DNA of 64,000 nucleotides, from NCBI RefSeq assembly GCF_000746845.1, contig NZ_KN050846.1:2682963-2746962 (forward strand). Direction: 5' to 3'. A program made the translations under genes and the position numbers. Under the pieces are notes generated by a model that saw nothing but the letters and a program-made list of their open reading frames with translations, did no database searches and was not told the DNA's origin. This document shows positions 53,330 through 63,124 of the stretch, piece after piece; the stretch's first letter is position 1, and the number at the start of each line of letters is the position of its first letter. The DNA is from Altibacter lentus (GTDB lineage Bacteria > Bacteroidota > Bacteroidia > Flavobacteriales > Flavobacteriaceae).

Positions 53330-53468
53330 TATCAAGAAAGGCGGAGGGATTAGACCCGTTGAAGCCTTAGCAACCCTTTCACTTGAAAGAAGGTGCTACA
53401 TTCTACACAATTTACAATGGTGATAGATAACACAGGGATAGTTCTACCTTCTCTTCCTTTTCTTGATA
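53330..53468 (+). promoter_or_regulatory. SAM-I (S-box) riboswitch upstream of the met operon
   Basis: A 10-bp P1 is formed by TATCAAGAAA (53330-53339) and TTTCTTGATA (53459-53468). The S-box core follows: GGAGGGATTAGACCCG, TTGAAGCC, GCAACC, then GGTGCTACATTC and GATAGATAA. These are the kink-turn, P3 and P4 hallmarks. After P1 a small stem AACGA-CCA-TCGTT with a T-rich tail could be part of the expression platform. Confidence 0.88.
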
Positions 53469-53541
53469 CATTTTAATTGCTGAAACGACCATCGTTCGGT
53501 TTTGGATTTTGAATTTTGACAATGTCAGAAAAAATGTAACT

Positions 53542-53961
53542 ATGAAAGTAACACTTAAGCGTACCAATAACGATTACCTTTTTGAAGCGGTTGGTCCCAA
53601 TGGAATTCCGGTACATATCGATAATAAGAGCAATGAGAACGTTCAAGGCGCGAGTCCCATGGAACTGGTGCTTATGGCCGTAGGGGGTTGTAATGCTATC
53701 GACATCATCTCAATTCTAAAGAAGCAGCGCCAAGAGGTGACTTCCTATACCATTGAAGTCGACGGGAAACGCAAGGAACTTAGAGACGCAACGCCGTTTG
53801 AAGCAATTCATGTAAGTGTCTTCCTGGACGGAAACATTCAACCTGAAAAGGCAAAACGAGCCGCGGCCTTGAGTTTTGAGAAGTATTGCTCGGTCTCCCT
53901 TACCTTGACAGGATGTGTTTCGGTTACCTATTCCATCATTCTTAATGGAGAAGCGATATGA
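53542..53961 (+). CDS. OsmC family protein, 139 aa
   Basis: The start at 53542 gives MKVTLKRTNNDYLFEAVGPN, better than the upstream ATG at 53509, which adds 11 poorly conserved residues. The OsmC fold signature is present: ASPMELVLMAVGGCNAIDII with the first peroxidatic-type Cys, and SLTLTGCVSVTY with the second. Such proteins reduce organic hydroperoxides using thiols. The stop overlaps the ATG of metH part 1 (ATGA at 53958-53961), and the gene sits behind the SAM-I riboswitch, so it is a member of the methionine operon. A thiol-redox link to homocysteine metabolism is inferred. Confidence 0.88.
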   Translation: MKVTLKRTNNDYLFEAVGPNGIPVHIDNKSNENVQGASPMELVLMAVGGCNAIDIISILKKQRQEVTSYTIEVDGKRKELRDATPFEAIHVSVFLDGNIQPEKAKRAAALSFEKYCSVSLTLTGCVSVTYSIILNGEAI

Positions 53962-54977
53962 AGGAGATCCTTAAGGCAATGAAAGAGCGCATTCTCATCC
54001 TGGATGGTGCCATGGGAACCATGTTGCAACGGTATAATTTTTCTGAAGCTGATTTTCGCGGTGAACGTTTCAAAGAGTATCATCTCTCTGTGAAAGGGAA
54101 TAATGACCTTCTTTCCCTAACACAGCCTGAAGCTATTGCCGAAGTGCATCGCAAGTACTTCGAGGCCGGAGCAGACATTGTGGAGACCAACACCTTTTCC
54201 GGTACTACTATTGCTATGGCCGACTATGAGATGCAAGATCTCGTATATGAACTTAATTTTGAATCGGCTAAAATTGCAAAACAGGTAGCACAGGAGTTCT
54301 CTGAACGGGAACCCCACAAACCCCGGTTTGTAGCAGGAGCGATGGGCCCCACCAACAAGACAGCAAGTATGTCCCCAAATGTGAACGATCCGGGCTACAG
54401 GGCTATTTCATTTGAAGCATTGGCGGTAGCCTATAAACAACAGGCAGCCGCACTTATCGATGGCGGTGCGGATTTATTATTGGTGGAAACCGTTTTTGAC
54501 ACCTTAAACGCGAAGGCCGCTCTATTTGCAATAGACGAACTAAAAGAAGAACGCCAATTGGATATTCCGGTAATGGTAAGCGGAACCATCACCGATGCCT
54601 CCGGCCGAACCTTGTCGGGGCAAACTGCAGAAGCATTCCTTATTTCCATCTCCCATATTCCGCTCTTAAGTGTAGGTTTTAATTGTGCGCTGGGAGCCAA
54701 ACAGTTGGCGCCCCATTTGGAAGCGATCTCTAGAAATACCACCTTGGCAGTCTCTGCTTATCCCAACGCAGGCTTGCCCAACGCATTTGGTGCCTACGAT
54801 GAAAGTGCAGAACAGATGGCTTCACAGATCCGGGAATATTTAGATAAAAAACTGATCAACATAATCGGGGGGTGCTGCGGGACAACTCCTGAACATATCA
54901 AAGCGATCGCTCAGTTGGCATCGCAATATCAACCACGACCTTTTACTGTTTCGAACCACTCAACCGTAAATATATAA
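53958..54977 (+). CDS. metH: Methionine synthase, homocysteine-binding module (MetH part 1)
   Basis: A 339-residue barrel with the homocysteine S-methyltransferase motifs: [11 protein letters not shown] near the start, the zinc ligand Cys in VGFNCALG, and the double Cys in [11 protein letters not shown]. It binds homocysteine on zinc and receives the methyl group from cobalamin held by the second polypeptide. In most bacteria this is the N-terminal module of a single MetH of about 1,200 residues; here it is a separate gene, as is common in Bacteroidota. It is translationally coupled to OsmC upstream and 8 bases before part 2. Confidence 0.95.
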   Translation: MKEILKAMKERILILDGAMGTMLQRYNFSEADFRGERFKEYHLSVKGNNDLLSLTQPEAIAEVHRKYFEAGADIVETNTFSGTTIAMADYEMQDLVYELNFESAKIAKQVAQEFSEREPHKPRFVAGAMGPTNKTASMSPNVNDPGYRAISFEALAVAYKQQAAALIDGGADLLLVETVFDTLNAKAALFAIDELKEERQLDIPVMVSGTITDASGRTLSGQTAEAFLISISHIPLLSVGFNCALGAKQLAPHLEAISRNTTLAVSAYPNAGLPNAFGAYDESAEQMASQIREYLDKKLINIIGGCCGTTPEHIKAIAQLASQYQPRPFTVSNHSTVNI

Positions 54978-54985
54978 AGAGCTGT

Positions 54986-57676
54986 ATGGAGAAAGGACTG
55001 AATGAAAAGCGGTATTTAAAACTTTCGGGTCTGGAGCCCTTGGTCATTACACCCGAAAGTAACTTTATTAATGTGGGAGAACGAACCAATGTGGCGGGAT
55101 CCCGCAAGTTCCTTCGATTGATCAATGAGGATAATTTCGAAGCAGCACTGTCGGTTGCAAGACACCAAGTGGACGGAGGAGCACAGATCATTGATGTGAA
55201 TATGGACGATGGTCTTATTGACGGAAAGGCAGCCATGGTAAAATTTCTAAATCTGGTGATGGCCGAACCCGACATAGCCCGGGTCCCTGTTATGATCGAT
55301 AGTTCAAAATGGGAGATCATAGAAGCAGGCCTGCAGGTGGTACAGGGCAAATGTGTTGTGAATTCTATTAGCCTCAAGGAGGGAGAAACCGAATTCATTC
55401 GACAGGCTGCGTTGATCAAACGGTATGGTGCGGCTGTGATCGTCATGGCTTTTGATGAAAAGGGACAGGCTGATACCTTCGAACGAAGGATCGAAATAGC
55501 AAAGCGCAGTTACGATGTGCTGGTAGACATCGTGAAATTTCCTGCGGAAGACATCATCTTCGATCTCAATATCTTCCCTGTTGCTACGGGCATGGACGAA
55601 CATCGCAAGAATGCGGTGGATTTTATAGAAGCCACGCGCTGGGTGCGAACTCATCTTCCCCATTGCAGCGTTAGCGGAGGTGTAAGCAATGTTTCGTTTA
55701 GCTTCAGAGGAAACGACACGGTACGGGAAGCCATGCACTCTGTCTTTTTATATCACGCAATCCAGGCAGGGATGAATTTAGGGATCGTGAATCCGGCGAT
55801 GTTGGAGGTCTATGACAGTATCCCGAAAGATCTTCTGGAACGTGTTGAAGATGTGATGCTGGACCGCCGGGAAGATGCTACCGAAAGACTTCTGGATTTT
55901 GCCGAAACAGTGAAACAAACCAGTAAAGAAAGGACCGCAGATCTTTCTTGGCGTGAAAACCCGCTGCAAGAGCGCATTACACATGCGTTGGTGAAAGGCA
56001 TAGACGAATTTATTGTAAACGATGTCGAAGAAGCAAGAACCGGTGTGGCTGCACCAATTGAGGTGATCGAAGGACATTTAATGATAGGGATGAATGTGGT
56101 GGGAGATCTCTTCGGAAGCGGAAAAATGTTCCTGCCTCAAGTGGTGAAATCGGCGCGAGTAATGAAAAAGGCAGTGGCCTATCTGTTGCCTTTTATTGAA
56201 GCTGAAAAGGACGGCAAAGCACAATCCAATGGAAAAATATTGATGGCTACCGTAAAAGGAGATGTGCACGATATTGGAAAGAACATTGTTGGGGTTGTTT
56301 TGGCTTGCAATAATTACGAGATCATAGATCTGGGTGTGATGGTACCACCGGAGAAGATCATTGCGGAAGCAAAAAAACACGCGGTGGATATTATTGGGTT
56401 GAGTGGTTTGATCACTCCTTCACTGGATGAGATGGTCTTCCTTGCTCAGGAAATGCAGCGACAGGACTTTAAGGTGCCCTTACTTATTGGAGGTGCCACG
56501 ACCAGCAAAGCTCATACCGCAGTTAAGATCGATCCGCAGTATCGAGAAGCTGTAGTGCATGTAAATGATGCTTCGCGGGCCGTTACCATTGTAGGCGATC
56601 TACTTCAAAAGGAACATTCCAAAGGGTTCAAGGATCGATTGAAAGTAGAGTACGCCGACTTTCGGGAACGGTTCCTCTCCCGACAGTCTGAAAAGACCTA
56701 TTTATCCCTGGAGCAGGCAAGAAGCAATCGATTGCAGCTGGATTGGAAGGATCCTAAAATCAAAGAGCCAAAGCACTTAGGGATTGAGGTAATAGAAGAT
56801 TTTGATCTTGAGCATTTGGTACCCTATATCGATTGGACTCCGTTCTTTAGAAGTTGGGACCTACACGGAAAGTACCCCGAGATTCTTACAGATGCAGTGG
56901 TGGGGACCCAGGCTTCAGAATTGTATGACGATGCAAAGAAAATGCTTCAGAAGATCATTACTGAAAAGAAAGTACAGGCAAAAGCAGTCTTCGGACTCTT
57001 TAAAGCCAATAGCGTGCAACATGATGATATTGAGGTCACATCTCCTTCCGAACCACTTACAGAAAAGATCTATTTCAGAACGCTGCGTCAACAAAGTAAA
57101 AAAGCCGAAGGACGCCCAAATATTGCACTGGCAGATTTTATTGCTCCTTTGGAAACGGGAGTACAGGATTATATAGGTTGTTTTTGTGTCACCACCGGCT
57201 TTGGAACCGATGAACTTGCCAATGATTACTTGGCAAAACTGGATGATTACAATGCGATAATGGTAAAGGCACTGTCTGACCGACTCGCTGAAGCATTTGC
57301 CGAATACCTCCATAAGCACGTGCGTACCAACTATTGGGGATATGCTACTAACGAACAGCTTTCTAACGAAGAGCTTATAAGTGAACAATACACCGGAATA
57401 CGCCCGGCACCGGGATATCCCGCCTGTCCCGATCATCTGGAAAAGCAAACCATTTGGGAGCTTCTGCAGGTGAAAGAACGTATAGGTGTCACGCTTACTG
57501 AAAGTCTTGCAATGTGGCCTGCGGCATCGGTTTCCGGTTATTATTTTGGACATCCTGAAGCGCGATATTTTGGCGTGGGTAAGATCAAGGAAGACCAAGT
57601 GGCCGATTTTGCAGAACGCAAGAAAATAGATTATGAAGTAGCCGAAAAATGGCTAAAAACGAATATAGCAGATTAG
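54986..57676 (+). CDS. metH: Methionine synthase, folate/B12/activation modules (MetH part 2)
   Basis: 896 residues in the order folate-binding barrel (about 20-280, [14 protein letters not shown]), cap and cobalamin-binding domain (about 325-560, with the axial His in [12 protein letters not shown]), and the SAM-dependent reactivation domain (about 580-896, [15 protein letters not shown]). It transfers the methyl group of 5-methyl-THF to cobalamin and on to homocysteine bound by part 1. Together the two polypeptides equal a full-length MetH. The metF ATG follows its stop directly, with no spacer. Confidence 0.96.
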   Translation: MEKGLNEKRYLKLSGLEPLVITPESNFINVGERTNVAGSRKFLRLINEDNFEAALSVARHQVDGGAQIIDVNMDDGLIDGKAAMVKFLNLVMAEPDIARVPVMIDSSKWEIIEAGLQVVQGKCVVNSISLKEGETEFIRQAALIKRYGAAVIVMAFDEKGQADTFERRIEIAKRSYDVLVDIVKFPAEDIIFDLNIFPVATGMDEHRKNAVDFIEATRWVRTHLPHCSVSGGVSNVSFSFRGNDTVREAMHSVFLYHAIQAGMNLGIVNPAMLEVYDSIPKDLLERVEDVMLDRREDATERLLDFAETVKQTSKERTADLSWRENPLQERITHALVKGIDEFIVNDVEEARTGVAAPIEVIEGHLMIGMNVVGDLFGSGKMFLPQVVKSARVMKKAVAYLLPFIEAEKDGKAQSNGKILMATVKGDVHDIGKNIVGVVLACNNYEIIDLGVMVPPEKIIAEAKKHAVDIIGLSGLITPSLDEMVFLAQEMQRQDFKVPLLIGGATTSKAHTAVKIDPQYREAVVHVNDASRAVTIVGDLLQKEHSKGFKDRLKVEYADFRERFLSRQSEKTYLSLEQARSNRLQLDWKDPKIKEPKHLGIEVIEDFDLEHLVPYIDWTPFFRSWDLHGKYPEILTDAVVGTQASELYDDAKKMLQKIITEKKVQAKAVFGLFKANSVQHDDIEVTSPSEPLTEKIYFRTLRQQSKKAEGRPNIALADFIAPLETGVQDYIGCFCVTTGFGTDELANDYLAKLDDYNAIMVKALSDRLAEAFAEYLHKHVRTNYWGYATNEQLSNEELISEQYTGIRPAPGYPACPDHLEKQTIWELLQVKERIGVTLTESLAMWPAASVSGYYFGHPEARYFGVGKIKEDQVADFAERKKIDYEVAEKWLKTNIAD

Positions 57677-58633
57677 ATGAAAGTTTTAGAACATATAGAG
57701 AAGGCGAATGGCAAGACCCAATTCTCCTTTGAGATCCTCCCTCCTTTAAAAGGACAAAATATACAGTCCATCTTCGATAGCATTGATCCGTTAATGGAGT
57801 TTAATCCTCCCTTTATTGATGTGACCTATCACAGAGAGGAATATGTTTATAAAGAGTTGGAGAATGGCCTGCTTGAAAAAAAAGTGGTGCGAAAGCGTCC
57901 CGGCACGGTGGGAATTTGTGCAGCCATACAGAATAAGTACGACGTGGACGCCATCCCGCATATCCTGTGTGGCGGATTCACAAAAGAAGATACCGAGAAT
58001 TTTTTGATCGATCTTGATTTCTTGGGGATCGATAATGTAATGGCCCTGCGCGGCGATGCCGTAAAGAACGAAACGTATTTCACACCTGAGAAGAAGGGTC
58101 ATGCCTATGCCGAGGAGTTGGTGAAACAGATCGATGCCCTTAACAGAGGCACTTATTTGGACGCTGAAACTTTAAATCAGGCGCAAACCAATTTTTGTAT
58201 AGGCGTAGCCGGATACCCCGAAAAACACGCCGAAGCACCTAATATGGAAAGCGACATCCACTTCTTGAAAAAAAAATTGAAGAACGGCGGGGCGTATGTT
58301 GTGACGCAAATGTTCTTCGATAACGCGAAATTCTTTCTGTTTGTAAAGAAATGCAGAGAAGCAGGTATCGAAGCTCCCATCATTCCGGGATTGAAACCGT
58401 TGTCCAGTAAAAAGCAACTTAATCTTATTCCGCAGCGTTTCAATGCAGAGCTGCCCGATGCCTTGATCCAAGAGGTCCTTAAATGCAAAGATTCAGATCA
58501 GGTAAAGAACGTGGGTATCGAATGGTGCATCATGCAAAGCAAAGAGCTCATGGCACACGGGGTCCCTTTTTTACATTTTTATTCTATGGGTAAAAGCGAT
58601 AATATAAAAACCGTAGCTTCACAATTGTTCTAA
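57677..58633 (+). CDS. metF: Methylenetetrahydrofolate reductase
   Basis: A 318-residue TIM barrel with FSFEILPPLKG at the N-terminus, CGGFTKEDTENFL and NVMALRGD (FAD and folate region), then NFCIGVAGYPEKH. It reduces 5,10-methylene-THF to 5-methyl-THF, the methyl donor used by MetH. Length and motifs are normal. It starts on the base after the metH stop and is under the same SAM-I riboswitch. Confidence 0.97.
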   Translation: MKVLEHIEKANGKTQFSFEILPPLKGQNIQSIFDSIDPLMEFNPPFIDVTYHREEYVYKELENGLLEKKVVRKRPGTVGICAAIQNKYDVDAIPHILCGGFTKEDTENFLIDLDFLGIDNVMALRGDAVKNETYFTPEKKGHAYAEELVKQIDALNRGTYLDAETLNQAQTNFCIGVAGYPEKHAEAPNMESDIHFLKKKLKNGGAYVVTQMFFDNAKFFLFVKKCREAGIEAPIIPGLKPLSSKKQLNLIPQRFNAELPDALIQEVLKCKDSDQVKNVGIEWCIMQSKELMAHGVPFLHFYSMGKSDNIKTVASQLF

Positions 58634-58667
58634 AATTTGTAAGTTTAATCCATAAGAACCATAACCT

Positions 58668-59099
58668 ATGCTCTCCCGAAAAACCAAATATGGATTAAAG
58701 GCACTCACCTATCTGGCAAGGAAGGAATCGAATACGCCTGTGCAGATCTCTGTTATATCTGAAGCAGAGAACATCTCTCAAAAGTTTTTGGAAAGCATTC
58801 TTTTAACGCTTCGGAAGGCGGGATTCTTGGAGTCGAAAAAAGGCAAAGGAGGAGGTTATTATTTGCTGAAAGAGGCAAAGGATATTCCCATTTCTGAAGT
58901 CTACAGGGTGCTGGAAGGACCTATCGCCATGGTTCCATGCGTAAGTTTGAATTTCTATGAAAAATGCGATGATTGCCCCGATGAGGACCGCTGCAGTGTT
59001 CATAGGTTGATGATACAAGTAAGGGATAATACGCTTACCATCTTCGAGAATACCTCATTGGAAGATCTCATACAGCAAACTTCACAACGTCCAATGTAA
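58668..59099 (+). CDS. Rrf2-family transcriptional regulator, 143 aa
   Basis: The winged helix is MLSRKTKYGLKALTYLA ... ISQKFLESILLTLRKAGFLESKKGKGGGYYL, the Rrf2 signature. The effector region has four cysteines, VPCVSLNFYEKCDDCPDEDRC, spaced unlike the classical IscR three-Cys cluster; a redox or metal/FeS sensing role is possible. It lies 34 bases after metF and is probably in the same transcript. A role in sulfur or cysteine metabolism control (as in CymR/CysR relatives) is inferred from family and neighbourhood. Confidence 0.9.
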   Translation: MLSRKTKYGLKALTYLARKESNTPVQISVISEAENISQKFLESILLTLRKAGFLESKKGKGGGYYLLKEAKDIPISEVYRVLEGPIAMVPCVSLNFYEKCDDCPDEDRCSVHRLMIQVRDNTLTIFENTSLEDLIQQTSQRPM

Positions 59100-60041
59100 A
59101 TGATCCCAGCAAAAGCCGATATCGAAGCAGCCTATGCACGGGTGAAACCGTATGTACACAGAACACCTGTGCTTACCTCAAGCCTGATTAACAAACATAT
59201 CAATGCCGAGGTCTTTTTTAAATGTGAGAACTTTCAGAAAATGGGCGCTTTTAAGATGAGGGGAGCCGTCAATGCCATTTTACAATTAAGTGAAGAAGAA
59301 CGAAAAGCCGGGGTGGTAACACATTCTTCCGGCAATTTTGCCCAGGCAGTTGCTTTGGCCGCTCGTACCCTAGGGGTCCAAGCCTATATTGTGATGCCTT
59401 CCAATGCGCCCGGCGTGAAAAAGGAGGCTGTTAAGGGATATGGTGGCATTATTACAGAATCCTTGCCTTCCTTGGAGGATAGGGAAAGAGCGGCAGAAGA
59501 AATAAAAAGAGAAACAGGGGCTACATTTTTACATCCCTCTAATCAAATGGAGGTGATCCTTGGCAATGCAACAGCAACTTTGGAGTTACTCGAGTCCCAT
59601 CCCGATCTGGATACTGTTATCACACCTGTTGGCGGTGGGGGTTTACTGGCGGGCACGGCCCTGGCTGTTCATTATTTTGGTAATCGGTGCACGACCATTG
59701 CAGGAGAGCCTTTTGCGGCAGATGATGCCTACCGCTCTTTCCATGCCGGACAAATAGAAACCAACACTACGGCCATTACCATCGCCGACGGACTTAGAAC
59801 GCAGTTAGGGTCTGTTAATTTTCCCATAATTAAAGAACTAGTAACCGATATTCTTCGTGTGGAGGAAGCGGAGATCGTCGATAGCATGCGGTATCTCTGG
59901 GAACGATTAAAAATAGTGATCGAACCGTCTTCGGCGGTGCCTTTTGCGGCACTGCTACGTCACAAAGAACAATTCAGAAATAAAAAAATAGGCATCCTCT
60001 TATCGGGAGGAAATGTGTCTCTGTCACAGCTCCCTTTTTAG
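59100..60041 (+). CDS. Threonine/serine dehydratase (or serine racemase-like), 313 aa
   Basis: A fold-type II PLP enzyme: KMGAFKMRGA carries the PLP Lys (about residue 53), HSSGNFAQAVA binds substrate, VGGGGLLAGTAL is the phosphate-binding Gly loop and LSGGNVS is near the C-terminus. No ACT regulatory domain is present, as in catabolic threonine dehydratases and serine racemases; these cannot be told apart from sequence alone. The ATG follows the Rrf2 stop with no spacing. The product would be 2-oxobutanoate or pyruvate plus ammonia, or D-serine. Confidence 0.9.
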   Translation: MIPAKADIEAAYARVKPYVHRTPVLTSSLINKHINAEVFFKCENFQKMGAFKMRGAVNAILQLSEEERKAGVVTHSSGNFAQAVALAARTLGVQAYIVMPSNAPGVKKEAVKGYGGIITESLPSLEDRERAAEEIKRETGATFLHPSNQMEVILGNATATLELLESHPDLDTVITPVGGGGLLAGTALAVHYFGNRCTTIAGEPFAADDAYRSFHAGQIETNTTAITIADGLRTQLGSVNFPIIKELVTDILRVEEAEIVDSMRYLWERLKIVIEPSSAVPFAALLRHKEQFRNKKIGILLSGGNVSLSQLPF

Positions 60042-60111
60042 TCCTTAAATGCATTTTTATTTCGTTTTCAGATACGAAGTATTACTGTATATTTACGGCT
60101 CTTAAATTGGT

Positions 60112-61230
60112 ATGAACAAGTTTTTTTGTATTCTAATTGCACTTCTTTCGTTTCAGCTTTCATGGGCGCAACAGAAGGAACTGAAACCCTTTTCAATAGA
60201 AGCAAATTATTTCTATGGAACGATCATGGAACACAATCCGGATATTTCCCACTTGATCACAGACCATCCCACGGGCTTGATATTAAAATACAACAGGAAG
60301 ACCTACGGTTTCAATGAGGCCGAAGCGCGCTACAACTATCCGGACTGGGGCGTTACATTCATCTATCAAGATCTTAAAAACCCATATCTAGGAGAGAATT
60401 ATTCGCTCTATGGACATTTTAACTGGTATTTTTTGAACCGAACACTAACGGTGGGAGTAGGGCAAGGTATTGCTTATGCGACCAATCCCTACGATCCGGA
60501 GACTAATTTCATTAACAACGCCTATGGAAGTACTTTTATGAGTTCGACCATTTTGCGGGCCAATTTCGTAAAGGAGAACCTTTTTGACGGATTTGGAGTA
60601 CAGGCAGGGGTGGGGATCATACATTATTCTAACGCAAATTTCAAGGCACCCAATAACAGTACAAATACGCTTTATTTTAACGCAGGGATAAGTTATCAGT
60701 TCGACCATTACGATTTCCCCGGTTATATTCCCCTGGGATCCTGGCCAAGTTCCAATTATGCCGAACCTATACAATACAATTTTGTGGTTCGAACCGGCGT
60801 GAACGAAGCCGATGTGAACGGATTGGGGCAGTTTCCATTTTATACCTTTTCTCTTTTTGCAGACAAAAGGTTAAATTATAAAAGCACAGTTCAAGCGGGT
60901 GTTGATGTCTTTTTTTCACACTTTTTAATAGAATTGATACGCTTTCGTTCTATTGCCTTTCCCGAGGATGGCCTAACCGGCGATGAAGATTACAGGCGAA
61001 TAGGAGTATTCGTAGGACACGAATTACGGTTCAGTAAGATCGCATTTGTTTCTCAGGTAGGATATTATGCCTATTGGCCTTATGAATTTGAAAACCGGGT
61101 GTACAATCGATTGGGATTAAAACGCTATTTTTATAACGACCGAATTTTTGCAAGCGCTACCGTGAAGGCACACTATGCCAAAGCCGAAGCTGTTGAATTT
61201 AGTATCGGTATACGATTAGGAAAAAAATGA
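60112..61230 (+). CDS. Acyloxyacyl hydrolase (PagL-like lipid A deacylase), 372 aa
   Basis: Signal peptide (FCILIALLSFQLSWAQ). The rest is an outer-membrane barrel with the PagL active-site motif IIHYSNANFKAPN (His171, Ser173). In the family it removes a 3-O acyl chain from lipid A at the outer membrane. It is longer than enterobacterial PagL (about 170 residues), as is normal for Bacteroidota members. The stop overlaps the ATG of the following lipoprotein gene (ATGA at 61227-61230). Confidence 0.85.
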   Translation: MNKFFCILIALLSFQLSWAQQKELKPFSIEANYFYGTIMEHNPDISHLITDHPTGLILKYNRKTYGFNEAEARYNYPDWGVTFIYQDLKNPYLGENYSLYGHFNWYFLNRTLTVGVGQGIAYATNPYDPETNFINNAYGSTFMSSTILRANFVKENLFDGFGVQAGVGIIHYSNANFKAPNNSTNTLYFNAGISYQFDHYDFPGYIPLGSWPSSNYAEPIQYNFVVRTGVNEADVNGLGQFPFYTFSLFADKRLNYKSTVQAGVDVFFSHFLIELIRFRSIAFPEDGLTGDEDYRRIGVFVGHELRFSKIAFVSQVGYYAYWPYEFENRVYNRLGLKRYFYNDRIFASATVKAHYAKAEAVEFSIGIRLGKK

Positions 61231-61979
61231 AACAATACGCCTTTTTTATATGTAGCTTAGTTTTTTTCTTCTCATGCGATTCAGAGAAGGCTCCGGACTG
61301 TATTCAGGCGACTGGTGATATCGTATCTCAAACCTACGATGTGGATGCTTTTAAACGAATCATCGTTTGGAATCGGGTACAATTGTTTATATCTCAAGGT
61401 CCGCAGGAAGTACGGGTAGAGTCCGGTTCTAACCTAATAGATGAGGTTTTGGTGAGGGTTGAGGACAGTATTCTAAAGGTGAGTGATCGCAACAGTTGTA
61501 ATTTTGTACGCGATTATGGTGTTACTAAAGTCTATGTCACGGCCCCCGATGTGGAAGAGATCCAAAACAGTTCCGGATTGCCTGTTCAGAATATTGGAGT
61601 CATTAGATTTCCTGTGCTCACTTTGGTTTCGGAGGATCCACTAAGGGAAGGGGTGTTTCATATAGACGGTGATTTTATCATGCGGGATCTCAATGTGGGA
61701 AGTTTGCTCATACGAGCCAACGGATTGTCTAATTTCTATTTGAGCGGAAGAGCATTCAATGCCAATTTCGCCGCCATCGATGGCGATGTACGCATTGAAG
61801 CCGAGGATTTCGAGATACAGAATCTCGTAATTTTTCACCGAAGCACCAATTTGATTAGGGTAAGACCCATGAATTCCATTCAAGGGAAAATTGTGAGTTT
61901 GGGAAATGTATACGCTACTAACAGGCCGGAGCTGGTCGATGTAGAAGAGCTATACCAGGGCCGTCTTATTTTTGAGTAG
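61227..61979 (+). CDS. GIN-domain (DUF2807) lipoprotein, 250 aa
   Basis: Signal and lipobox (SLVFFFSC, Cys17), followed by the head GIN / putative auto-transporter adhesin domain (YDVDAFKRIIVWNRVQLFI ... VYVTAPDVEEIQNSSG), a right-handed beta-helix-like repeat. It is probably anchored in the outer membrane. It is coupled to the PagL-like gene by a 4-base overlap, and its 3' end overlaps the convergent gldA gene by 14 bases. The function is unknown. Confidence 0.85.
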   Translation: MKQYAFFICSLVFFFSCDSEKAPDCIQATGDIVSQTYDVDAFKRIIVWNRVQLFISQGPQEVRVESGSNLIDEVLVRVEDSILKVSDRNSCNFVRDYGVTKVYVTAPDVEEIQNSSGLPVQNIGVIRFPVLTLVSEDPLREGVFHIDGDFIMRDLNVGSLLIRANGLSNFYLSGRAFNANFAAIDGDVRIEAEDFEIQNLVIFHRSTNLIRVRPMNSIQGKIVSLGNVYATNRPELVDVEELYQGRLIFE

Positions 61980-62865
61980 TTAATTCAGTGAAAAGTTTTT
62001 CGAGTGTGGTATTCTTTTGATGCAGCTGAAGTATCTTAAGGCCGTTATCATGGGCAAAGTCAAATACCTGAGCTCTCATATCCGTATCGGTTTCAAAATG
62101 TATGTGATACACAAAACCTACCACATTGTCCACTTTTGCTACTTTGGGTAATTGCTGAAGTGCGATCTCCTCGACACGGTAATCAAATTCTACCTCAATG
62201 ATCTGTTTTTTATCTTTTTTAAGATCTTGAAGCTTTTTATCCAATACAATAACTCCCTTGTTGATTATGATCACCCGGTCACAAAGTGCTTCTACTTCCT
62301 GCATGATATGAGTAGAAAGTAGTATGGTCTTTTGCTTTCCGATGCTTTTTATGAGTTCACGGATCTCGATAAGTTGATTGGGATCCAATCCTGTGGTGGG
62401 TTCGTCCAAGATAAGCACCTCGGGATCGTGCAGTAAGGCATTTGCAAGTCCTACACGCTGGCGGTATCCCTTTGAGAGTTGCCCTATTTTTTTATGGGCT
62501 TCAGGCGAAAGACCTGTGCGAACAATAACATCTTCTATGTGCGTGGATGCAATCTTATATATGGCTGCATTAAAGGCAAGGTATTCCCGTACATACATGT
62601 CCAGATACAGCGGGTTGTGTTCCGGGAGATATCCCACACTTTTTTGGATGCCTAGATCGTCCTTAGAAAGTATGTGGTTATTCACTACCGCGGTTCCTTC
62701 CGTAGGTTTCAAATAGGTAGTGAGGATCTTCATCAGCGTAGATTTTCCGGCACCATTCGGCCCCAGAAATCCAACGATCTCGCCTTTTTCAATAGAGAAG
62801 CTAACAGCGTTCAGGGCTTTCTGGTCGCCGTAGGTTTTCGTGATATTTTCTACTTGTATGGACAT
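61966..62865 (-). CDS. gldA: Gliding-motility-type ABC transporter ATP-binding protein GldA
   Basis: 299 residues with Walker A GPNGAGKST (about 36-44), signature LSKGYRQRVG, Walker B VLILDEPT and switch His in STHIMQE. The C-terminal extension (about 215-299) and overall sequence resemble GldA of gliding Bacteroidota. In Flavobacterium it works with GldF and GldG, whose genes are not in this window. Membrane-associated cytoplasmic ATPase. The assignment over other export ABC ATPases rests on length and family resemblance. Confidence 0.85.
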   Translation of the reverse strand: MSIQVENITKTYGDQKALNAVSFSIEKGEIVGFLGPNGAGKSTLMKILTTYLKPTEGTAVVNNHILSKDDLGIQKSVGYLPEHNPLYLDMYVREYLAFNAAIYKIASTHIEDVIVRTGLSPEAHKKIGQLSKGYRQRVGLANALLHDPEVLILDEPTTGLDPNQLIEIRELIKSIGKQKTILLSTHIMQEVEALCDRVIIINKGVIVLDKKLQDLKKDKKQIIEVEFDYRVEEIALQQLPKVAKVDNVVGFVYHIHFETDTDMRAQVFDFAHDNGLKILQLHQKNTTLEKLFTELTTQK

Positions 62866-63066
62866 AAGTTCTTCAGAAAAACAAAACTACACAAAAATAA
62901 CGCGCAGCGGCACCTTCCTAAAATGTAAAATTTTTAATAAAAGATTTTCAGTACGTAAATTATTAGCTACTTTAGCTGCAATGATAATAACCGTACAAAA
63001 ACACCCTATTTTAATTAGATGGCGTCATTCACTGAACTGTTGCTAAGAGGGATTATTGTATATATA

Positions 63067-63074
63067 TAAATTTG
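63067..63074 (+). promoter_or_regulatory. -7 box of the aroF/chorismate mutase gene
   Basis: TAAATTTG, a TAnnTTTG match 50 bases before the ATG. The TTG at 63040-63042 is 24 bases upstream, longer than usual. Confidence 0.5.
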
Positions 63075-63086
63075 CAGTTTGTTGAA

Positions 63087-63109
63087 AGTCCCTTCCGGGG
63101 CTTTTTTTA
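63087..63109 (+). terminator. Terminator-like hairpin in the leader (possible attenuator)
   Basis: AGTCCC (63087-63092), loop TTCC, GGGGCT (63097-63102), then TTTTTT. It lies between the -7 box and the start codon, so it would act inside the leader and not at the end of a gene. Confidence 0.6.
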
Positions 63110-63124
63110 TTTCTGAAAAGATCT

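Noticed and set aside
62475-62490. GTTGCCCTA string resembling the shared promoter site
   Set aside because: It lies inside gldA coding sequence on the wrong strand context and lacks a -7 box at 28 bases.
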